Source: DAIOEK01 sp963708715
GTDB lineage: Bacteria; Chloroflexota; Anaerolineae; Anaerolineales; Anaerolineaceae
Length of the DNA: 64,000 nucleotides
NCBI GenBank assembly: GCA_963708715.1
Contig: CAVPSU010000001.1
Span: 1,798,001-1,862,000 of the forward strand
Reading direction: 5' to 3'
Notes under the pieces: model-generated
What the model was told of the DNA's origin: nothing
The model's input: the letters and a program-made list of their open reading frames with translations, nothing else
The model's database searches: none
Shown here: positions 18,813 through 28,675 of the stretch, piece after piece
How the letters are laid out: each line of letters starts with the position of its first letter
Position numbering within the stretch: position 1 is the stretch's first letter
Position numbers and translations under genes: made by a program

Positions 18813-19397
18813 CTATGAATGAAGCTCCACCGTATGCTCTACAACTTCATGCTCCAGGGTAACGATCCATAGATACCAGGCTACTGGCAATGAGATCAGA
18901 GAACCACCGGCGAGACGGTAACGGTATGGGGCTGTCTGTTCCAATAACTCATATGGAAGAATGGCAGGTTGCGAAAACGTTCCCTGCAACGCAACAGCCA
19001 TACGGATGGCTAACGATTGGATTATTTTCCAGGGAACCGATTCATATTTTTTGGCTTGATAAGCATTAAAATCGTTCACATTTTTAAATGAAAGGATCTG
19101 TCCGTCTGTTTCAACGAAACCTTTCATTCGCATGATTTGAGGTTCTTTAACTCCGGCGATGATTTCCCCCAGTGCGAGTGCAGTATATCGTTCCCATTCG
19201 GCTATATGGGCGACAATTTGAGCGAGGGTGCGTCCATCTTCGGTTACCAACATGGCTTTTTCGTCATCGATGGACCGGACTGCCTGCAGGTACTGATCCA
19301 TGCACTCGACGTGCAAATGATTCATACCCTTAACCCGTCGCTCTGCCGGCTGGTTGGATATCGCCAGTACCTTCGCATAGAATAACTCGGGCTTCAT
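18813..19397 (-). CDS. DinB/ClbS-like four-helix protein
   Basis: 194 residues. The phrase RTLAQIVAHIAEWERYTALAL with a conserved His and Trp is typical of the DinB superfamily of helical bundles (including ClbS/DfsB), where three histidines often bind a metal; another His-rich stretch, LEHEVVEHTVELHS, ends the protein. Members act as thiol-dependent transferases or resistance proteins, but no precise role can be given. ATG 19397 follows GGAGGT on the minus strand. The 266 bp upstream hold no other gene. Confidence 0.6.
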   Translation of the reverse strand: MKPELFYAKVLAISNQPAERRVKGMNHLHVECMDQYLQAVRSIDDEKAMLVTEDGRTLAQIVAHIAEWERYTALALGEIIAGVKEPQIMRMKGFVETDGQILSFKNVNDFNAYQAKKYESVPWKIIQSLAIRMAVALQGTFSQPAILPYELLEQTAPYRYRLAGGSLISLPVAWYLWIVTLEHEVVEHTVELHS

Positions 19398-19663
19398 TCT
19401 ACCTCCATCAAAAGTACATCCTTGTAGATAAGCGGAAACTGTAGGTCAACCTTTAATTCTTACGAATGCAATTATAAAGACAGGTAGACAATCAGGGAAG
19501 GTTATTGCCTATCAGAAACTAATTCAAACAAGGATTGAGAAAAATGGTACTTCCTATTGGCACACAGAAATTGGATAAAGGGGATTGGGTTTTGTTAGAA
19601 GTATTTCAGCATGAGTGAAAATAGTCAATTATCGATCCAAGGTAAGTGCCTGACCATGAATGG

Positions 19664-20188
19664 TTAATCCATTGGATTGAAGGCTGTATAGCCAGACCAA
19701 TCAATATCCCAATCTTTTGTTGAAGGCGGCGCTTTTACTTCGATCAATACTTTGTCTATAAAGTCTTGCCATATATTGTTTGGTTTCCAGATCGCCAACA
19801 GATCTTCCTGACAAATTTCGGGTTTCTCGTGATTGACTAGAATCCGGTAGAGATAAATAAATACTGAGACACGCATATTTCTGGCGCAATGAACGAAGAT
19901 TGCATGATAGTCATATCTGGAAAACATGGCCATAAATTTGACAAAATCAGCAATTTCCGGTTTTTCCCATTCGACCGGGATCAGAACATAAGCCATCCCT
20001 GCTTCCATGACCAGATCCCGTTCATTCGGAATAGCGTCCGGTGATTTCTCGGTTGCCAGATTGATCACCACTTCGATGCCAGCTTTTGATAGCAACGGAA
20101 TCTGCTCCGCTGTGGGCTGTCCTGCAGTAAATATGTTGGTTCCGATCTGGTAATAATCTCGAATATCTTCGATTAATTCAGTATTCAT
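19664..20188 (-). CDS. Protein tyrosine phosphatase-like (DUF442/DSP-type) protein
   Basis: 174 residues with the cysteine-phosphatase layout seen in short bacterial DSP-like proteins: GTNIFTAGQPTAEQIPLL near the start, VINLATEKSP, and the phosphate-binding loop VHCARNMRVS (HC-x4-R, one residue shorter than the classical CX5R but usual in this subfamily). Asp/Glu in IPVEWEKPE may act as general acid. Such proteins hydrolyse phosphate monoesters; the substrate is unknown. ATG 20188 has GGGAG upstream. Monocistronic as far as I can see. Confidence 0.72.
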   Translation of the reverse strand: MNTELIEDIRDYYQIGTNIFTAGQPTAEQIPLLSKAGIEVVINLATEKSPDAIPNERDLVMEAGMAYVLIPVEWEKPEIADFVKFMAMFSRYDYHAIFVHCARNMRVSVFIYLYRILVNHEKPEICQEDLLAIWKPNNIWQDFIDKVLIEVKAPPSTKDWDIDWSGYTAFNPMD

Positions 20189-20352
20189 CTGTAGCTCCCT
20201 GGCTGATTATACCTGCCCAATGGAAATGAGGCTGAAGGAAGGTTTGACAAGGAAATTGTGTTAATCCTTTATTAACTCATCCACAACACACTATCTACGC
20301 AACTCCATTCCGGTATAATAATTAATGTTACATAACCCTATTGGAGGAAAGA

Positions 20353-21390
20353 ATGAATATCGCCAGTTTGTTACAAGGTGTTGCTTCTTTAGCCTGGGGC
20401 GCCCTGGTTATTTTCTTCGTATTTGTAGTGATCAGAGCATCCCGGAACCAACCTATTAAACGTAGTGGATCGATCATTGGATTCATAGCTGCGGTTGCCA
20501 TCGTCTTAACCAGCATCAGTGCAGGATTGGTTTTCATCCAACCAGATGAACGTGGAGTGGTTATTTCCGCGGTTGCCCCGAAAGGATATCGCGAAGTTGG
20601 CTTGGAGCCAGGATTAAGGTGGATCATTCCGTTTGCGGAAAATGTGATCCGGTATCCGATTTCCAAGCAAACTTACACCATGTCCATTGCACCTTCTGAA
20701 GGTCAGACTCAGGGAGACGACTCGATTGCCGCTCGAACCCTGGATTCCCAGGAGATCTATGTGGATGCATCGGTGATCTACCAGGTGGACCCGGAGAAAG
20801 TGGTTCAAATTCACATTCAATGGCAACGTAGATATGACAATGACCTGGTCCGCGCCCAGGCACGTGGCATCATTCGAGATGCCGTCTCTCAATATCGAGT
20901 CGATGAGGCGGTTAGCACAAAAAGGAACGAGATGACTAACTTGATCCGGGAGGGTTTGGAAACAAAATTAAGCGAGAACGGATTGATACTGATAGATTTC
21001 GTTCTGCGGAATATCGCCTTCACACCGGAATATGCTGCATCCATCGAGCAGAAACAGATCGCAGAACAGCAGGCTCAGCAGGCAAAGCTCGTAGTAGAAT
21101 CTAAACGTCAGGAAGCAGAACAAGCTCGTCAGACCGCCCAGGGTTCCGCGGACGCGGCTGTTATCCGTGCCAAGGGTGACGCTCAAGCAAGAATTGTTCA
21201 AGCTCAGGCGGAGGCGGAAGGATTGAGATTGGTTAGTGAGTCATTAAAGAACAATCCCGATCTTCTCACATATCAATACATTACCAAGCTGGCACCGACC
21301 ATCCAAACGATGCTCGTACCCAGTAATTCTCCCTTCCTATTACCACTTCCAGGTGTCAATGCTCCAACCACAGGCGGAACAACACCATAG
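20353..21390 (+). CDS. SPFH/prohibitin-family membrane protein
   Basis: 345 residues. Two hydrophobic segments (about 8-27 and 36-58) are followed by an SPFH domain (FIQPDERGVVIS, YREVGLEPGLRWIIPF) and a long Ala/Gln/Glu-rich coiled coil (about 225-300) with a hydrophobic tail. Prohibitin-like proteins form ring scaffolds on the membrane and modulate proteases or lipid domains. I chose ATG 20353 because GGAGG lies just upstream. A TATAAT at about 20313 could be its -10 box. selD begins 8 bp after the stop, so the two are cotranscribed. Confidence 0.9.
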   Translation: MNIASLLQGVASLAWGALVIFFVFVVIRASRNQPIKRSGSIIGFIAAVAIVLTSISAGLVFIQPDERGVVISAVAPKGYREVGLEPGLRWIIPFAENVIRYPISKQTYTMSIAPSEGQTQGDDSIAARTLDSQEIYVDASVIYQVDPEKVVQIHIQWQRRYDNDLVRAQARGIIRDAVSQYRVDEAVSTKRNEMTNLIREGLETKLSENGLILIDFVLRNIAFTPEYAASIEQKQIAEQQAQQAKLVVESKRQEAEQARQTAQGSADAAVIRAKGDAQARIVQAQAEAEGLRLVSESLKNNPDLLTYQYITKLAPTIQTMLVPSNSPFLLPLPGVNAPTTGGTTP

Positions 21391-21398
21391 GAGAAAGT

Positions 21399-22460
21399 AT
21401 GCCGATACCTCTAAACGGCAAACAGGTCCGGCTTACCAGCCTGAGCAGCTGTGCTGGCTGAGCGTCTAAACTGAATGCGGATACGCTGACGCAGGTTCTG
21501 CGCCCTCTCGATCACATTTTCCGGGGTGAGAATTATCCCGATCTCCTGGTTGGTTTGGATTCACCGGATGATGCTGCCGTTTGGAGACTGGATGACGAAA
21601 GGTCGTTGGTGGTGACTACCGATTTCTTTACACCGGTGGTAGACGATGCCTATGATTTCGGCGCCATCGCAGCCACGAACGCCCTATCCGATGTGTATGC
21701 CATGGGTGGCACCCCATTCCTGGCATTGAGCATCGCGGCATTTCCACCAGACTTGCCTATTGAATTATCCTCGGAGATCATTCGGGGAGGTGCAGAAAAA
21801 GTAAAGGAAGCCGGGGCGGTGCTTGCCGGCGGACATACCATCCAGGACAAAGAACCTAAATTTGGTCTGGCTGTGGTTGGAATGGTTCCTACCCGGCAAG
21901 TGCTTACCAAAGGTGGTTTACAGACCGGAGACCGGATGATCCTGACCAAACCATTGGGGTTTGGGGTTACAGCAACTGCACTGAAGCGTCAATTGGCTTC
22001 AGAAAATGAGGTTCGCGAAATTGTCGGCTGGATGACGCGCCTGAACCGGGATGCATCGTTAGTAGCTCAAAGATTTGATGTGCGTGGGATGACCGATGTG
22101 ACAGGCTTCAGCCTGGTGGGGCATGCACACGAGATGGCGATTGCCTCGCAGGTGGGGATGCGTTTGAATTTTTCAGAAATCCCATTCGTTTCTTCCGCAG
22201 ATAAGTATGGCAAGCAATGGGTGTTCCCCGGGGGAGCGTCAGATAATCGCCTTTTCTTTGAGAAATTTGTTGATATGGACTCAGCCCTGGAAGAATATCA
22301 ACAAATGCTTTTGTTTGATCCCCAGACGAGTGGTGGGCTTCTAATCGGAGTGAAACCTGATCATCTGGTAGATTTCCTTGCGGAAGCAGAGAAAATACAT
22401 CAACCAGTCTGGGTTATTGGAGAAGTTGTACCGGGTGATACTATACACGTTGTTCGGTAG
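21399..22460 (+). CDS. selD: Selenide, water dikinase, itself a selenoprotein (UGA = Sec21)
   Basis: SelD makes selenophosphate from selenide and ATP, the selenium donor for Sec-tRNA and selenouridine. The gene starts at ATG 21399, 8 bp after the previous stop. An in-frame TGA at 21459-21461 occupies the position of catalytic Cys17 of E. coli SelD (SSCAG-U-ASKL), and the essential Lys follows three residues later (K24 here). Reading through gives 353 residues, normal for the family, with homology on both sides of the UGA and no other stop. Later motifs: DDAAVW, TDFFTPVVDD, NALSDVYAMGG, LAGGHTI. A conventional call would start at 21555 and lose the active site. A Cys is also present at residue 18 (CAGU). 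Confidence 0.95.
21459..21502 (+). promoter_or_regulatory. UGA recoding site and candidate SECIS hairpin of selD
   Basis: Downstream of UGA 21459-21461 is CGCAG-GTT-CTGCG (21490-21502), a 5-bp stem with a loop that starts with G at nucleotide +34 after the UGA. The apical sequence GCAGGTTCTGC closely resembles the E. coli fdhF SECIS apex (GCAGGUCUGC). The distance fits the spacing reported for bacterial SECIS elements as I recall it. Confidence 0.7.
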
Positions 22461-22619
22461 AATCAAACCAGAAGCAGGTTCTTCAGCTATTCAGTTTTAC
22501 CAAAAGGTATGGGGTTGTAAAATTTGGCGGATATTAGAATTGGCTAATCACAGTCCAATTTATCCAAATCAGGGTTGACCATTCCATTTGGCTGTGTTAT
22601 AGTCACCCGCGGAGCAAGA

Positions 22620-23840
22620 ATGTCCCAAGTAAACAAAGAAAACAGAGGATTCGATCCTCTGAAGGATGGTCCAGAACTGGATCATCCATCCCCTGAAATC
22701 ATCAAACAAGAGAATCCCCAAGCATCTGTCAAACCGATAGATGATCTTTTGGGGTTCAGAAATCCGATATACCGAATAGTAGCCGGAATAGTAACAGTGG
22801 TCCTACTGGTGGCAGTCGGTCTGGCTTTGAAGGGTTTCCTGGGGGGACGCGAACTAAGAACCGGAGGTGTATCCGCTGGGTTCCAACCCGGAGTCACTCC
22901 TACGGTTACCCTAAATGTTCCCGCGCCGGGATTGGACACTTTTAAGGAAGTGGCTATAGCAAATGGAATACCGAGATTGGCCTTGTTGCACACCAATATT
23001 CCGACTCGCCCCCGGGAAGAAATTGAAAAATACACCGTAGAAGAGGGGGATACCATTTTTGGGATTGCTGAGAAATTTGGCTTAAAGCCACAAACGGTGC
23101 TATGGGGTAACTATTTCACACTCCTGGATAACCCCAGTTTTCTAAAACCGGGTGAAGTGTTGAATATTTTACCTGTAGATGGTACATACCATAAATGGAG
23201 CGCGGGTGAGGGCTTGAATGGTGTATCGGAGTATTACAAAGTTACTCCGCAAGACATCATTAACTATCCACCGAACAAATTAAAAGCAGAAGAGATCGGT
23301 GATTTTGCTCATCCCAATATCAAACCCGACACCTGGTTGATCGTTCCTGGCGGGATCCGAGAATTTGTCAATTGGAGCGCGCCGCGAATTACGAGGGACG
23401 ATCCAAGTGTTGCAAAGGTTCTGGGCGCTGGTTCCTGTGGACCTGTCACAGATGGTCCGATTGGAACCGGTGGTTTTATCTGGCCTACAGCTGATCATAC
23501 CCTCTCCGGTTTTGATTATTCACCACAAACAAATCACTTTGGAATTGACCTGAATGGTGAAACTGGCAATCCCATATACGCCACTGACAACGGTGTGGTT
23601 GTATATTCCGGGTGGAATGATTGGGGGTATGGTTTCATGGTCGTGATCGATCATGGTAACGGCTGGCAATCCCTATATGCTCACTTAAGTGAAATATATG
23701 CTGGTTGTGGTGAGTGGATCAACCAGGGACAAACGATCGCATTGATGGGTAGCACTGGACGATCCAGTGGATCACATCTCCATTTTGAGATGATGAGCGA
23801 TTCTGGCGGTAAAGTAAATCCAAAAGATTACTTATACTAA
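22620..23840 (+). CDS. Membrane-anchored LysM/M23 peptidoglycan endopeptidase
   Basis: About 406 residues from ATG 22620. A membrane helix near residues 58-77 is followed by a LysM domain (YTVEEGDTIFGIAEKFGL), a second LysM-like stretch and a C-terminal M23 metallopeptidase domain. Zinc and catalytic residues: His-x3-Asp in NHFGIDL, His in YAHLSE and HLHFE. M23 enzymes cut peptide cross-bridges or stem peptides of the wall, or activate other hydrolases when degenerate; here all three motifs are present, so activity is expected. A strong terminator follows. Confidence 0.92.
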   Translation: MSQVNKENRGFDPLKDGPELDHPSPEIIKQENPQASVKPIDDLLGFRNPIYRIVAGIVTVVLLVAVGLALKGFLGGRELRTGGVSAGFQPGVTPTVTLNVPAPGLDTFKEVAIANGIPRLALLHTNIPTRPREEIEKYTVEEGDTIFGIAEKFGLKPQTVLWGNYFTLLDNPSFLKPGEVLNILPVDGTYHKWSAGEGLNGVSEYYKVTPQDIINYPPNKLKAEEIGDFAHPNIKPDTWLIVPGGIREFVNWSAPRITRDDPSVAKVLGAGSCGPVTDGPIGTGGFIWPTADHTLSGFDYSPQTNHFGIDLNGETGNPIYATDNGVVVYSGWNDWGYGFMVVIDHGNGWQSLYAHLSEIYAGCGEWINQGQTIALMGSTGRSSGSHLHFEMMSDSGGKVNPKDYLY

Positions 23841-23858
23841 ACGGGTAGATAATCATCC

Positions 23859-23889
23859 AGGAGGATCCGTTTAGAATTCGGATCCTCCT
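23859..23889 (+). terminator. Intrinsic terminator
   Basis: Perfect 11-bp stem (AGGAGGATCCG at 23859-23869 and its complement at 23879-23889), 9-nt loop, then TTTTGCTTTT. It separates the M23 gene from the MEMO1-priA run. Confidence 0.92.
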
Positions 23890-23965
23890 TTTGCTTTTCA
23901 TTCAGATAGAATGTTAAAATAGAGATAGAAAAACCCATACGTTCCATGGGTTGGAAAGTGGAATT

Positions 23966-24802
23966 ATGGATGTAAGACCTTCTCCTATTGCCGGACAATG
24001 GTATTCTGGTGATCCAGTAGAATTAGCCCACGATGTGGATGGCTACATCAATCGGGCGAAATTGCCGAAACTTAAGGGCAAGCTCCATGCGATAGTGGTT
24101 CCTCACGCCGGGCATCGATATTCCGGATCGGTTGCTGGGTATGGGTTTGCTGCGATCAAGAATGAAAAACCTGATATTGTAGTAGTCGTCTCACCCATGC
24201 ATCATCCTTACCGCGAAAACTTTTTGGTGACCAGCCATGATGCGTATGCAACCCCACTTGGCTTGATTCCGGTGGATAAAGATTTGATCGCTGAGATAAA
24301 TCAACATCTTTCAGAGCAAGGAATATCTTCCCTAAAGGCAGTCTCTTTCGACCCAGAGCATTCATTGGAGATCGAATTACCCTTCCTCCAGCGGATATTC
24401 ACACATGCCTATCGTTTCCTGCCTATTATGGTCAAATCCCAATCACGAGTGGAGATTAAATCTCTTGGGATCGCCTTATCGAAGATTTTGAGGGATAAGA
24501 GCTATATCTTGATCGCCAGCACCGATCTATCCCACTTTTATTCACAAAGGATCGCTGAACAATTGGATCATAATATGTTACAGGCGATCACTGCCCTGTC
24601 ACCGGATCAGATGTATGATTTGGAACTGCGCGATGGGGGATTTGCCTGCGGACTCGGTGCTGTATCAGCGGTCATCGATTGTTGTTGCCAGCTCGGTGCG
24701 AATAATGCTGTATTATTGAATCAATCAACCTCTGGTGCGATCACCGGGGATTACTCGTCTGTGGTTGGTTACGGAGCTGTGGCAATATTGGCGGACTCAT
24801 GA
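23966..24802 (+). CDS. amrB: MEMO1-family protein (AmmeMemoRadiSam system protein B)
   Basis: 278 residues from ATG 23966. Family marks: RPSPIAGQWYSGDP at the N-terminus, VVPHAGHRYSG, VVSPMHHPY, DPEHSLEIELPFLQ and ASTDLSHFY. These residues form the pocket of MEMO proteins, which resemble extradiol dioxygenases. The role is unsettled; bacterial MEMO often sits beside AMMECR1 and a radical SAM protein, neither of which is within this window. The stop overlaps the next start (ATGA at 24799-24802), so it is translationally coupled to the CorC-like gene. Confidence 0.92.
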   Translation: MDVRPSPIAGQWYSGDPVELAHDVDGYINRAKLPKLKGKLHAIVVPHAGHRYSGSVAGYGFAAIKNEKPDIVVVVSPMHHPYRENFLVTSHDAYATPLGLIPVDKDLIAEINQHLSEQGISSLKAVSFDPEHSLEIELPFLQRIFTHAYRFLPIMVKSQSRVEIKSLGIALSKILRDKSYILIASTDLSHFYSQRIAEQLDHNMLQAITALSPDQMYDLELRDGGFACGLGAVSAVIDCCCQLGANNAVLLNQSTSGAITGDYSSVVGYGAVAILADS

Positions 24803-26133
24803 TCGTAGTTAACTTTCTCATCATTTTCATTTGTATAGGTATGAATGCGTTCTTTGTTGCCGTGGAATATGCGGCTGTAGCATCTCGCCGCTCCCGGTTG
24901 GAGACAATCGGTGAGAAGGATTCCAAAGCGCTTCAGATCGTGCGAACCTGGCTTGAAGATCCATCTTCGCGGGATCGTTTGATCGCAGCCAACCAGGTGG
25001 CAATTACGCTGATCAATCTGGTTGTAGGAGCGTTGAGTGAAAACACGTTTTCGGCAGTATTCGCACCGATATTTCAACGCATTCATTTGCTTCCAAATTT
25101 CGCATATCTTGAAAACATCTTGCAGGCTTTACCCATTCTCCTTGGATTACTCATCGCAACCGGCTTGCAGGTTGTATTTGGTGAACTGGTCCCAAAAGTA
25201 GCGGTCCTTCGCTCTCCGGAACGATTTGCTTTATTATCCGCTCCCTGGATGCGGGGATTTATTTATGTATTCAGGCATTTTATCAACCTATTGGAAGGCT
25301 CTGCCCGGTTTGTCCTGACGCTATTTGGCATTAACGCTCATGATACGCATCCATCAAGTATGTCGCTGGATGAGATGAAAGTGATGATTAGTGGACCAGA
25401 GATGGAAGGCGTAATCGAAGAGAAAGAACGAGACATGCTCTCTGCGGTCATCGATTTTGGGGGGATGGTCGTCCGCCAGGTAAGCATTCCAAGGACAGAG
25501 ATCATTGCGCTTGAATCTTCGGATGACCTGGAAAAGATCCTCAAAACTTTCTCAGAACACCATGTTTCGAAACTGCCGGTATTTTCTGAGAGCATCGACC
25601 AAATCACGGGAGTCTTGCATGTCAGGGACGTGATCCAGGTATTGCAACAACCGGATCGAATGAATGTCTGCGCTGGTGACCTGGCGCGGGAAGTCTTGTT
25701 TGTACCTGAAACGATCTCTGTCAATGATCTGTTGAATCAATTCAGGGCAAAACGTCAACACCTGGCTATTGTGGTTGACGAATTCGGAGGGACAGCTGGA
25801 CTTGTAACTCTGGAAGATCTGGTCGAAGAGATCATGGGTGATTATCGTGATTCGTTTGAATCGACGCAGCCATCCATACAAAGTGTATCTTCGGGAGAGA
25901 CTTTGGTAGACGGTCTTACGCTCATGAATGATCTGAATGACCATTTGGGGATTCATCTTCACGATCCGAACTATGACACGGTTGCCGGGTTCATTCTCGG
26001 CAAGCTAGGACGGATTCCACGGATAGGGGATATCGTCGAGGACACTGAATCCGGTGTGAGATTAAGTGTACATAGTATGGATCGATTGCGGATCACCCAG
26101 GTAATGATCACCGGTGTGGACAAGAAGCTTTGA
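24799..26133 (+). CDS. Hemolysin-family CNNM/CorC transporter-associated protein
   Basis: 444 residues: an N-terminal DUF21/CNNM membrane domain (about 1-180, several helices), a CBS pair (about 215-335, VRQVSIPRTEIIAL, then DEFGGTAGLVTLEDLVEEIMGD) and a C-terminal CorC_HlyC domain (about 350-440, YDTVAGFILGKLGRIPRIGD). The family is linked to Mg2+/Co2+ efflux or membrane stress; toxin activity of namesakes is not implied. It overlaps both neighbours by a few bases, forming a tight MEMO-CorC-priA unit. Confidence 0.92.
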   Translation: MIVVNFLIIFICIGMNAFFVAVEYAAVASRRSRLETIGEKDSKALQIVRTWLEDPSSRDRLIAANQVAITLINLVVGALSENTFSAVFAPIFQRIHLLPNFAYLENILQALPILLGLLIATGLQVVFGELVPKVAVLRSPERFALLSAPWMRGFIYVFRHFINLLEGSARFVLTLFGINAHDTHPSSMSLDEMKVMISGPEMEGVIEEKERDMLSAVIDFGGMVVRQVSIPRTEIIALESSDDLEKILKTFSEHHVSKLPVFSESIDQITGVLHVRDVIQVLQQPDRMNVCAGDLAREVLFVPETISVNDLLNQFRAKRQHLAIVVDEFGGTAGLVTLEDLVEEIMGDYRDSFESTQPSIQSVSSGETLVDGLTLMNDLNDHLGIHLHDPNYDTVAGFILGKLGRIPRIGDIVEDTESGVRLSVHSMDRLRITQVMITGVDKKL

Positions 26134-28640
26134 CATTGGATATTCGGTTGCCAACCACCTGCCACAAATTTGTTCGGGTCAGTGTCAATGTGCCACAAGT
26201 CTCAGGCACATTTGATTACCATGTACCGGATGAATTGGAATACCGCATCCAACCAGGCTGCCTGGTGGAAGTGCCGTTTGGATCACAGTTGGTGCAGGGC
26301 ATTGTAGTAGAGTGCCTCGATTCGCCGAGTGTGGTTGAGACCAGACCGGTCCATCACCTGGTATTTTCCGAACCGGTGATCACGAGTGGTCAGCTCCAAT
26401 TGGCTTTCTGGATGGAAGAACATTCACTTAATACCATCAGCCAATGTGTAGATTTGCTGCTCTTGCCGGGGTTAAGCAAACAGGCTGAGATCACATTTTC
26501 ATTAACCACAAAAGAGATTCCCAAAGATCTGAGACCGATCCAAAACCGAATAATCTTTCAGGTTTGTAAAACTGGAAGCATTCGAACCCGACAATTGGAT
26601 GCTGCATTTCCTGGAATAGACTGGCGTCCGTCCGCCCGAAGACTGGTACAACTGGGCTATCTGACCGCCCAATCCCAGTTGCCGCGACCCTCCCTCCACC
26701 CAAAATTGGTCCGGCGGATTCAACTGGCGACAACCACAGAGGAGATCCATCTCACCGAGCCACCCCTGTTCAGCAAGAGTGAACGGAGGATGGAAGCCAG
26801 AAAAGCTATCGTGGCTTACCTGGCTGAGAATCCCGAACCGATCGATCTGCAGTGGCTGAGGGCGAATCTGGCGGTTGACTTTAATCCAACCGACCTTGAG
26901 GCACTGGCGGAAGCGGAGATCATCCGATTATGGGAATCGGAGATGATCCGTGATCCGGTAGAACGAATCAAACCGGAAACCTTCGAAAAACATGTTTTAA
27001 CTCCAACCCAAGCGACAGTCTGGAACGAAATTTCTTCCTCATTGGATCAAGTAAAACAGGGTCAACCGACCAAACCAGTGCTTTTATTTGGTGTAACGGG
27101 ATCAGGAAAGACCGAACTCTATCTACGAGCCGTAGAGTCCTGTCTTAAAATGGGGAAAAAAGTGATCTGGCTGGTTCCCGAAATAGCGTTAACCCCTCAA
27201 ACCATCGGACGGATCCTGCATCGATTCCCGGGTCAGGTTGGTTTGGTGCATAGCCGGCTAACTGATGGTGAACGCTATGATACCTGGCGGCGGGCACGGG
27301 CAGGCAAACTGCCCATAATTGTAGGTCCGCGGAGTGCCTTATTCTCGCCGTTGGAACAAATTGGTTTGGTTGTCATTGATGAGTGCCACGATTCTTCCTA
27401 CCAACAATCAGATGTGGCTCCATTTTATAATGCAGTTGAATCTGCCAGGGCATATGCTGAATTAGTCGGCGCTCTTTGCATTCTTGGCACAGCCACTCCA
27501 AATGTGGCGCAAGTAGCTGAAGCAAGAAAAGAAGGTTGGAAAGTACTGTCCTTACCCGATCGGGTTACTTCCACAATGCCTGGCGGAGTACAGAATATCG
27601 ATCCCGGTCGTTTGCCTGTGATCCATGTAGTGGACATGAAACAGGAATTACAACAGAGGAATCGTTCGATCTTCAGTAGACGGCTGCAGCAGGAATTGGT
27701 AACTACCTTTAAGAAGGAACAACAAAGCATTCTCTATTTGAACCGGCGCGGATCGGCAACCCATATCTTCTGCCGGCAATGCGGGTATGTCCTCCTCTGC
27801 CCACGTTGTAGTATGCCTCTGACTGCACATGGAAATGACAGTCATTATTTATGCCATGCGTGTGGATATCAACGCACCAAACTGCCGGCTTGCCCTAAAT
27901 GCGGATCATCAGTGTTCCGTCCGGTGGGGGTTGGAACTGAGACAGTGGAAACTGAAGTCGCGCGATTACTCCCTGAGGCGCGTATCCTTCGGTGGGATCG
28001 CGATTCCAGTTCGGAGATGGATCTGGATGAGATTGTCCTGACGCATTTCCGTAACCATAATTACGATATTTTGGTTGGGACGCAGATGATAGCCAAGGGA
28101 CTGGACTTTCCTTCTGTGACTTTAGTTGGGCTGGTTCTCGCAGATATCGGTCTGAATATGCCTGACTACCGGGCGGCAGAACGGACCTATCAATTATTAA
28201 CCCAAGTAACCGGGCGGGCGGGACGAGGTGTTGAAAATGGACAAGTGATTCTTCAGACCTATCAACCCGATAATGCAGTGATCCTGGCTGCAAAAAACCA
28301 AAATTACGAACAGTTTTATCAAACCGAACTGGAACACCGCCGGCAGCTGGGTTTTCCACCATATTCCCAGCTGGTTAAATTTGAAATCCGTGAACTTAGT
28401 TCAGAGCTAGCGCACCAGAAGGCGGCTGAATTGTCTTCTAAATTGACGGGGTGGTTAAAAGAAAGTGGGTCCTCCCGTACTGAGATCATTGGTCCAACGC
28501 CCTGCTTCTACGAAAAGATCCGCGGACATTATCGCTGGCAGATCATCGTCCGGGGTGGCGACATGTTGCCTGTTTTCCAAAAGCATCGCATGGAATTGGT
28601 CCCCTGGCGGGTCGAAGTCGATCCATTGAATCTGCTATAA
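26130..28640 (+). CDS. priA: Primosomal protein N' (replication restart helicase)
   Basis: 836 residues. An N-terminal DNA-binding domain (about 10-110) precedes a superfamily 2 helicase: Walker A GVTGSGKTE near residue 322, Walker B with DECH (normally DEEH) near 417, GTATPN, an eight-Cys zinc-binding insert (CRQCGYVLLCPRC and following, about 545-590), then LVGTQMIAKGLDFP and QVTGRAGRG. PriA reloads the replicative helicase at stalled forks. The start is TTG 26130, overlapping the preceding stop by two bases. Family length and order are complete. Confidence 0.96.
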   Translation: MTLDIRLPTTCHKFVRVSVNVPQVSGTFDYHVPDELEYRIQPGCLVEVPFGSQLVQGIVVECLDSPSVVETRPVHHLVFSEPVITSGQLQLAFWMEEHSLNTISQCVDLLLLPGLSKQAEITFSLTTKEIPKDLRPIQNRIIFQVCKTGSIRTRQLDAAFPGIDWRPSARRLVQLGYLTAQSQLPRPSLHPKLVRRIQLATTTEEIHLTEPPLFSKSERRMEARKAIVAYLAENPEPIDLQWLRANLAVDFNPTDLEALAEAEIIRLWESEMIRDPVERIKPETFEKHVLTPTQATVWNEISSSLDQVKQGQPTKPVLLFGVTGSGKTELYLRAVESCLKMGKKVIWLVPEIALTPQTIGRILHRFPGQVGLVHSRLTDGERYDTWRRARAGKLPIIVGPRSALFSPLEQIGLVVIDECHDSSYQQSDVAPFYNAVESARAYAELVGALCILGTATPNVAQVAEARKEGWKVLSLPDRVTSTMPGGVQNIDPGRLPVIHVVDMKQELQQRNRSIFSRRLQQELVTTFKKEQQSILYLNRRGSATHIFCRQCGYVLLCPRCSMPLTAHGNDSHYLCHACGYQRTKLPACPKCGSSVFRPVGVGTETVETEVARLLPEARILRWDRDSSSEMDLDEIVLTHFRNHNYDILVGTQMIAKGLDFPSVTLVGLVLADIGLNMPDYRAAERTYQLLTQVTGRAGRGVENGQVILQTYQPDNAVILAAKNQNYEQFYQTELEHRRQLGFPPYSQLVKFEIRELSSELAHQKAAELSSKLTGWLKESGSSRTEIIGPTPCFYEKIRGHYRWQIIVRGGDMLPVFQKHRMELVPWRVEVDPLNLL

Positions 28641-28675
28641 TGACCATGTACATTTGACGAAATCAGGCAGGTCTT

